Positions 59,077-64,000 of a stretch of 64,000 nt of DNA are shown here, piece after piece. Numbering within the stretch: the first letter of the stretch is position 1; the number at the start of each line of letters is the position of its first letter. The notes below the pieces were generated by a model, which was given only the letters and a program-made list of their open reading frames with translations, had not been told where the DNA came from and did no database searches. The position numbers and the translations under genes were made by a program. The stretch comes from Phytohabitans sp052068095. GTDB taxonomy: Bacteria > Actinomycetota > Actinomycetes > Mycobacteriales > Micromonosporaceae. The DNA lies in contig NZ_JBQHDG010000015.1 in assembly GCF_052068095.1 (NCBI RefSeq), positions 124,001-188,000 of the forward strand, read 5' to 3'.

Positions 59077-59886
59077 ATGGTCACGCTGGTGCTGCCCCGG
59101 CTGGTCAGCTTCGAGGGCGCCGGCCGCCGCTCGGCCTCGGTCGCCGAGCGCAATGTCGCCGCGCTCAAGTCGGCGTACTGGATCGTGATGATCTCCGGCT
59201 TCTTCGAGCCGCTGCTGTATCTGCTGTCGATCGGCGTCGGCGTGGGCGGCCTGGTCGGCGACCTCACGCTGCCGAGCGGCCAGGTGGTCGAGTACGCGGC
59301 GTTCGTCGCGCCCGCGATGCTCGCCTCCGCCGCCATGTCCGGTGCGCTGTCGGAGACCACGTTCAACTTCTTCGGAAAGATGAAGTACATGAAGCTGTAC
59401 GACGGGGTGCTCGCCACTCCCGTGCAGCCCTTCGAGATCGCGCTCGGTGAGCTCGGCTGGGCCATGGTGCGTGGCTCGCTCTACTCGGCCGCGTTCCTCG
59501 TCGTCATGTTCGCGCTCGACCTCACCACGGGCCTGCGGGCGTTGGCCGCGTTTCCGGCGGCGGTGCTCGTCGGGTTCGCGTTCGGAGCGCTGGGCATGGT
59601 GCTTTCCACGTTCATGCGCGGTTGGCAGGATTTCGACATTGTCGGTTCGGCGCAGTTCGCCCTGTTCCTCTTCTCCGGCACTTTTGTCCCGGCCGAGTCG
59701 TATCCGTCCGTGCTGCGGTGGGTGATCGAGGTGACCCCGCTCTACCGCGCGGTCGACCTGCTGCGCGGCATCACGACCGGCACGCTCGGCGCGACCGGTT
59801 GGCTCGATGTGGCGTACCTGCTGGCGGTGATGGTCGCCGGCCTCGCCATCGCTTCGCGCAGGATGGCCGCCTTGTTGTGCAAGTGA
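59077..59886 (+). CDS. ABC-2-type transporter permease (2)
   Basis: A 269-aa paralogue of the preceding permease. Its core has WIVMISGFFEPLLYLLSIGVGVGGLVG, YAAFVAPAMLASAAMSGALSETTFNFFGKM, FSGTFVPAESYPSVLRWVIEVTPLYRAVDLLRGI and a final YLLAVMVAGLAIASRRMAALLCK helix. The FVPAESYPSVLRWVIEVTPLYR segment matches the ABC-2 signature. It starts 2 nt after the preceding stop, so the three genes are one operon and the exporter is a heterodimer. Confidence 0.9.
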   Translation: MVTLVLPRLVSFEGAGRRSASVAERNVAALKSAYWIVMISGFFEPLLYLLSIGVGVGGLVGDLTLPSGQVVEYAAFVAPAMLASAAMSGALSETTFNFFGKMKYMKLYDGVLATPVQPFEIALGELGWAMVRGSLYSAAFLVVMFALDLTTGLRALAAFPAAVLVGFAFGALGMVLSTFMRGWQDFDIVGSAQFALFLFSGTFVPAESYPSVLRWVIEVTPLYRAVDLLRGITTGTLGATGWLDVAYLLAVMVAGLAIASRRMAALLCK

Positions 59887-59891
59887 GTGGG

Positions 59892-59970
59892 TTGAGAGCG
59901 CTTTCTCAAACGCTAGCGCTATCTTTCGTCCGTCCGATCAAAAGTTTGTTGCTTTGGGGACTATCTTTCG
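59892..59970. promoter_or_regulatory. Operator region upstream of the isomerase-like gene
   Basis: TTGAGA...TCTCAA (59892-59909, 6-bp arms, core GAGAGCGCTTTCTC) is followed by GCGCTATCTT (59916-59925, the complement of AAGATAGCGC at 57283). A direct repeat CTATCTTTCG occurs at 59919-59928 and 59961-59970, spaced 42 bp. The rest of 59887-60172 holds no gene. Confidence 0.6.
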
Positions 59971-60172
59971 GCGACAACGCGGGCTAGCGTCTGCTCTCAG
60001 GCGTAACACGTGAGACACAAACGGTTCTGAGTCCCCCTATTCATGCAGGTCCGGCGCGTCGGCGGCGCTTGGGCTGGGTCGTCCGCACCCGCTCTCCGTT
60101 CACACGTCCTAAACACCTCTGCTCTCGTCGTCGACGGCGGTCCCGGCCGCCGAAGAAAGGTGGAGAAGGCAT

Positions 60173-61258
60173 ATGACCGAGCCACAGTCCAAGAAAGCGC
60201 TGACCCGCCGGCGCCTGCTCCAGGCCTCGGCCGGCACCGCCGCGGCGATCGGCGCCGTCGGCCTTCCGGTGCTACAGACCAACACGCCGGCACTCGGCGA
60301 CAAGAAGCTCACGGTGGAGCCGCTGATCCCGAGCCAGAACCGCGGCATCATCCTGTACAGCGTCCGCGACCGCATCGGCGCCGCGCCCGACGACAGTGGG
60401 ATTCCGTACGGCTTCGAGCGGGTCCTCGCCCGGCTCGCCGAGATCGGATACAAGGAGATCGAGTTCGCCGGGTACAACCAGCACACCTCGATCCTGGGCC
60501 GGCAGATCACGCCCGCCGAGATCCGCAAGATCCTCGACGACAACGGCCTGGTCGCCAACGGCACGCACACCCAGATCCGCGCCGACACGTTCCAGGCGCA
60601 GCTGGACATCGCCGAGACGCTCGGCATGAAGCACATCGGCACCGGCTCCGACCCGACCAACAGCGCCTACCAGTCCGACTGGGACGCGGCCGCCGACACG
60701 TGGAACGAGCTCGGCCGGCAGGCCAAGGAGCGGGGCATCAAGCTCTACACGCACAACCACGACGCGGCGTACAGCTTCCTGCTCGACGCCGGCCCGCTGG
60801 ACGCCAACGGCCGGCCCACGCGCTCCTCCGGCGTGCGGCGCCTGGAGTACTTCTTCGCCAAGACCGACCCGAAGTACGTCTTCTTCGAGATGGACATCTT
60901 CTGGGCGCACGTGGCGAAGTTCAAGCACAAGACGTACACGAACTCGGCCGGCCAGGTGAAGACGGACATCTTCGACCCGATCCTGACCGTGGCGCGGCGG
61001 ACCAAGCGTTTCCCGCTCTTCCACGCCAAGGACGGCGACAAGGCGCCCGAGGTCCCCAACGGCTACAACATGGTGCCGTTCGGCGAGGGTGACATCCAGT
61101 TCCAGCAGTTCTTCGAGGTGATCGGGGAGCAGGAGTACCACCACGCCAACTGGGAGCAGGACACCGCGCCCGGCGGCACGGCCAACCCCGGTCAGTCCAT
61201 GGCGTTCGCGGACATCAGCTACAAGAACATGTCCGAGTTGACCATCTACAGGCAGTAA
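60173..61258 (+). CDS. Tat-exported sugar phosphate isomerase/epimerase-like protein
   Basis: A 361-aa protein. A twin-arginine leader (TRRRLLQASAGTAAAIGAVGLPVLQ, 12-~37) is followed by a xylose-isomerase-like TIM barrel: GIILYSVRDRIG, LARLAEIGYKEIEFAGYNQHT, ANGTHTQIRADTF, IAETLGMKHIGTGSDP, KLYTHNHDAAYSF, YVFFEMDIFWAHVAK and FPLFHAKDGDK. The His and Glu metal-site residues are in place. ATG 60173 has AAAGGTGGAGAAGG upstream. Export is unusual for isomerases but known for this Tat subgroup, probably acting on oligosaccharides outside the cell. It is followed by ROK regulator 2 and a sugar importer. Confidence 0.88.
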   Translation: MTEPQSKKALTRRRLLQASAGTAAAIGAVGLPVLQTNTPALGDKKLTVEPLIPSQNRGIILYSVRDRIGAAPDDSGIPYGFERVLARLAEIGYKEIEFAGYNQHTSILGRQITPAEIRKILDDNGLVANGTHTQIRADTFQAQLDIAETLGMKHIGTGSDPTNSAYQSDWDAAADTWNELGRQAKERGIKLYTHNHDAAYSFLLDAGPLDANGRPTRSSGVRRLEYFFAKTDPKYVFFEMDIFWAHVAKFKHKTYTNSAGQVKTDIFDPILTVARRTKRFPLFHAKDGDKAPEVPNGYNMVPFGEGDIQFQQFFEVIGEQEYHHANWEQDTAPGGTANPGQSMAFADISYKNMSELTIYRQ

Positions 61259-61267
61259 TGGGCGTCG

Positions 61268-61293
61268 CCGGGACGTCCCACGGGGCGTCCCGG
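61268..61293. terminator. Terminator of the isomerase-like gene
   Basis: CCGGGACG (61268-61275) pairs with CGTCCCGG (61286-61293) over a 10-nt loop and is followed by TAACAAAAAA. Located 9 nt after the stop. Confidence 0.7.
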
Positions 61294-61324
61294 TAACAAA
61301 AAACTTCTGCTGATTTTGAAAAAA

Positions 61325-61392
61325 GTTGTGTCACAGAACGAGTAAAGGTCTGGACATTGGGAGCGGAAGGCTCCTAGTGTGTCGGACACAAC
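61325..61392. promoter_or_regulatory. Operator candidates upstream of ROK regulator 2
   Basis: GTTGTGTC (61325-61332) and GACACAAC (61385-61392) are inverted copies 52 bp apart. The second belongs to the perfect dyad TGTGTC-G-GACACA (61378-61390). It sits 48 nt before the GTG at 61438, suitable for autorepression with looping. Confidence 0.55.
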
Positions 61393-61437
61393 ACCCCGAC
61401 GTTGCATCGATGTGAACCCCTTGCGAGGGAGGGCTCC

Positions 61438-62616
61438 GTGCGTACGGCCGAACCTCTGCACCTGCGGCTTCTTCGCCTGTTGCGCGACCACGGCACGATC
61501 TCCCGCGCCGAGCTCGCCGACCGGCTGGAGATCCCGCGCCCGCGGCTGCTGGGCGAGCTCGACCGGCTGGTCACGCTCGGCTACGTGGCCGAGGCCGGCA
61601 TGGCGGCTTCCCGCGGCGGCCGGCGCTCCACGCTGGTAGAGCTCAACCCTCGGCTGCGCTTCGCCGCGGTCGACCTGGGCGCGAGCTCGGTCGACGTCGA
61701 GGTGACCAACGGCCGGCTGGAGCCGGTCGCGGCATACACCGAGAGCGCCGACATCCGCTCCGGCCCCAAGGTGATCCTCCAGCGGGTCAACGAGCTGCTC
61801 GCCAAGGCCAAAGTGGACGGTGCGTACGAGAAGCTGGACGCGGTCGGCATCGGCGTGCCCGGTCCGGTGAGCTTCCGCGACGGCGTGCCGGTATCCCCGC
61901 CGATCATGCCGGGGTGGGACCGCTTTCCGGTGCGCGAGCTGCTCACCCGCGAGCACGGCTGCCCCGCCGTGGTGGACAACGACGTCAACATCATGGCGGT
62001 CGGCGAGCGGCACGGCGGTGTGGCCCACTCGGTCGACGACTTCCTGTTCGTGAAGATCGGCACCGGCATCGGCTGCGGCATCTACCTCAGCGGCGACGTC
62101 TACCGGGGCACCGACGGCTGCGCCGGCGACATCGGACACATCCAGGTCGACTCGCACGGTCCGATGTGCAGCTGTGGCAACGTCGGCTGCCTCGAGGCGC
62201 TCTTCAGCGGCGCGGCGCTCGCCAAGGACGCCACGCTCGCCGCGCGCAACGGCACTTCGCCCGCACTCGCCGAGCGTTTCGCCGCCAACGGCGCGGTGAC
62301 CGCGCGCGACGTCGCCGAGGCCGCCAGCGAGGGCGACGTCACCTGTATCCGCCTCATCCGCGACGGGGGGAGGCGGGTCGGGGGCGTACTGGCCGGGCTG
62401 GTGAGCTTCGCCAACCCGTCGATGATCGTGATCGGCGGCGGCCTCGCCCACCTCGGGCACATCCTCCTCGCCGAGATTCGCAGCGTCGTCTACCGCCGCT
62501 CGCTGCCGCTGGCGACCGGCAACCTTCCCGTGGTCCTCTCCGAACTGGGACCCAGGGCAGGCGTCACCGGCGCCGCCGTCCTCGGTTCCGACGTGGCCTT
62601 CGAGCAGGCGTCATGA
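61438..62616 (+). CDS. ROK-family transcriptional regulator (2)
   Basis: A 392-aa regulator, clearly paralogous to the gene at 56068. The winged HTH is LHLRLLRLLRDHGTISRAELADRLEIPRPRLLGELDRLVTLGYV. The ROK fold has FAAVDLGASSVDVEVTN, VGVPGPVSFRDGVPVSPPIMPGW, VDNDVNIMAVGERHGG, VKIGTGIGCGI, CSCGNVGCLEALFSG and IVIGGGLAHLGHILLAEI. GTG 61438 has GAGGGAGGG 5 nt upstream; the frame is open to 61402. The stop overlaps the transporter gene (ATGA), so it is co-translated with the importer it probably controls, likely in response to the transported sugar. Confidence 0.9.
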   Translation: MRTAEPLHLRLLRLLRDHGTISRAELADRLEIPRPRLLGELDRLVTLGYVAEAGMAASRGGRRSTLVELNPRLRFAAVDLGASSVDVEVTNGRLEPVAAYTESADIRSGPKVILQRVNELLAKAKVDGAYEKLDAVGIGVPGPVSFRDGVPVSPPIMPGWDRFPVRELLTREHGCPAVVDNDVNIMAVGERHGGVAHSVDDFLFVKIGTGIGCGIYLSGDVYRGTDGCAGDIGHIQVDSHGPMCSCGNVGCLEALFSGAALAKDATLAARNGTSPALAERFAANGAVTARDVAEAASEGDVTCIRLIRDGGRRVGGVLAGLVSFANPSMIVIGGGLAHLGHILLAEIRSVVYRRSLPLATGNLPVVLSELGPRAGVTGAAVLGSDVAFEQAS

Positions 62617-64000
62617 CCGAGCCCACGACCCCTGAGGAGGCCGAGGTCGTCCTCCGCCTCACCGACGTCGTCAAGACGTTCCCGGGCGTGCGCGCGCTCG
62701 ACGGCGTGCAGCTTGAGGTGCGCGCCGGCGAGGTGCACTGCCTGCTCGGGCAGAACGGCGCCGGCAAGTCGACCCTCATCAAGGTGCTCGCCGGCGTCCA
62801 CCGCCCGGACGAGGGCCAGATCGAGTGGCTCGGCCAGGACTTCGCGCCGGCCAACCCGCAGGCCGCGATGAAGGCCGGCATCGCCACCATCTACCAGGAG
62901 CTCGACCTCGTCGAAGACCTCTCGGTCGGTGAAAACACCTTCCTCGGCCACGAGCCGAAGGTCCTCGGGTTCGTGCGGCGCGGTTACATGGCCCGCCACA
63001 CCCGCGAGATCCTCGGCAAGCTCGGGCACGCCGAGATCCCGCCGCGCCGCCTGGTCCGCTCGCTGCCCGCGGCCGGCAAGCAGGTGGTCAGCATGGCGCG
63101 GGCGCTGTCGCACGACGCCCGCCTGATCATCATGGACGAGCCGAGCGCGGTGCTCGCGCACGACGAGGTGGCCAACCTCTTCCGGATCATCCGCGGCCTG
63201 ACCGCGCAGGGCATCGCGGTCATCTACATCTCGCACCGCCTGGAGGAGATCCGCGAGATCGGCGACCGCGTGACGGTGCTCAAGGACGGCCGCACCACCG
63301 CGGCCAACCTGCCGGCCCGCACCACGCCGACCCGCGACCTGGTCAGCCGGATGACCGGCCGCACCATCGAGTACGTCTTCCCGGAGCCCGCGCCCGAGGT
63401 CACCGGCGCCGAGGAGCTGCTCAGGGTCGAGGGCCTGACCCGCACCAACGAGTTCGCCGACATCTCGCTGAGTGTCCACAGTGGTGAGATCGTGGGCATC
63501 GCGGGCCTGGTCGGTTCCGGCCGCTCGGAGCTGCTGGAGACCATCTTCGGCGCCCGGCGCGCCGAGGCCGGCTCGGTGCGGATGGGCGGCAAGGTGCTGC
63601 GGCCCGGCAATGTCGGCGCGGCGGTCCGCGCGGGTCTCGGCATGGCTCCCGAAGAGCGCAAGAGCCAGGCGCTGCTGCTCGGCGAGCCGATCTATCGAAA
63701 CGTCACGCTCTCCACCTTCAGCGAGTACGCCCGGGTCGGTTTCACCAACGTCGGGCGGGAAGTGGCCGAGGCCAACCGGATCGCGGAGCGGCTCGACCTG
63801 CGTCCGCGCGAGGTGCGCCGGGCCGTCCGCACGCTCTCCGGTGGCAACCAGCAGAAGGTGGTCGTGGGCCGCTGGCTGCTCGGCGACACGAAGCTGCTCC
63901 TGCTCGACGAGCCCACGCGGGGCGTCGACGTGGGCGCCCGGGCCGAGCTCTACAAGGTGATCCGCGACCTCGCCGCCCAGGGGGTGGGTGTCCTCCTGGT
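62613..64000 (+). CDS. Sugar ABC transporter ATP-binding protein (3' end outside window)
   Basis: At least 462 residues, running off the window end. Two fused nucleotide-binding domains in the RbsA/XylG/MglA style. NBD1 has Walker A GQNGAGKST and Walker B LIIMDEPSAVL, and the usual degenerate signature RSLPAAGKQVVSMARAL. NBD2 (about 270 on) has GLVGSGRSE (P-loop variant), signature LSGGNQQKVVVGRWL and Walker B LLLLDEPTRGVDVGARAE. The degenerate NBD1 signature is normal for this family. ATG at 62613 overlaps the ROK stop. Permease and binding-protein genes are expected just downstream. Confidence 0.93.
   Translation, partial: MTEPTTPEEAEVVLRLTDVVKTFPGVRALDGVQLEVRAGEVHCLLGQNGAGKSTLIKVLAGVHRPDEGQIEWLGQDFAPANPQAAMKAGIATIYQELDLVEDLSVGENTFLGHEPKVLGFVRRGYMARHTREILGKLGHAEIPPRRLVRSLPAAGKQVVSMARALSHDARLIIMDEPSAVLAHDEVANLFRIIRGLTAQGIAVIYISHRLEEIREIGDRVTVLKDGRTTAANLPARTTPTRDLVSRMTGRTIEYVFPEPAPEVTGAEELLRVEGLTRTNEFADISLSVHSGEIVGIAGLVGSGRSELLETIFGARRAEAGSVRMGGKVLRPGNVGAAVRAGLGMAPEERKSQALLLGEPIYRNVTLSTFSEYARVGFTNVGREVAEANRIAERLDLRPREVRRAVRTLSGGNQQKVVVGRWLLGDTKLLLLDEPTRGVDVGARAELYKVIRDLAAQGVGVLL

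Overview
The window is high-GC DNA with actinobacterial features. Genes are packed in operons with 1-4 nt start/stop overlaps. GTG and TTG starts are common. Several genes (4795, 57391) sit just downstream of a TA-rich -10-like element with no ribosome binding site, as in leaderless transcripts. The gene families (DUF1707-FHA, septum-formation-like secreted protein, LAXTG sorting signal, PhoD, MMPL, fused ligase/thioesterase) suggest a filamentous actinomycete. Micromonosporaceae is my best guess, from gene content only. I saw no rRNA, tRNA, CRISPR array, phage or intact insertion sequence.

Layout. (1) 1-8.7 kb: an autoregulated PadR / MacB-type ABC exporter operon, a membrane acyltransferase, a fused SecDF and two unknown genes. 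(2) 8.7-14.1 kb: a GNAT gene, then a compact cluster of acyl carrier protein, active ketosynthase, ketosynthase-like partner without catalytic residues, and an acyl-CoA-ligase/thioesterase fusion, closed by a perfect 15-bp hairpin. (3) 14.3-18.5 kb: a NarL/DesK-type two-component system divergent from an MMPL exporter. (4) 19-34.8 kb: secreted hydrolases with a phosphate theme (purple acid phosphatase, EEP phosphodiesterase with a C-terminal lectin-like domain, phytase-like esterase, PhoD), a NicO metal exporter pair, a solute-binding/VWA lipoprotein pair, a DUF1707-FHA protein and a CHAD (polyphosphate-binding) protein.

(5) 34.8-52.2 kb is the most unusual region. A Pst-type phosphate ABC system (pstC, pstA, pstS, a giant second binding protein, a third binding protein, and pstB displaced about 8 kb downstream) is interleaved with cell-surface genes. 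Five genes (34882, 44211, 47948, 48836, 49553) carry six copies of one ~115-residue secreted domain that I cannot assign to a known family. I call it the GEWW domain, after its conserved motif. One copy-bearing protein ends in an LAXTG sorting signal and is followed by a sortase-fold protein that has lost both catalytic His and Cys. Another ends in a WxL-like domain and is followed by a DUF916 (WxL-interacting) protein with an LPXTG signal. I read this as one surface assembly that may be tied to phosphate supply. That link is inferred from operon structure.

(6) 52.2-55.9 kb: dnaG with its usual downstream gene, and a DUF433 / PIN-like toxin-antitoxin pair. (7) 56-64 kb: two ROK-family repressors, a DrrAB-like ABC exporter, a Tat-exported sugar isomerase-like protein and the start of a sugar ABC importer that runs off the window. 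A shared operator-like motif precedes the first ROK/ABC pair and the isomerase gene, suggesting one regulon.
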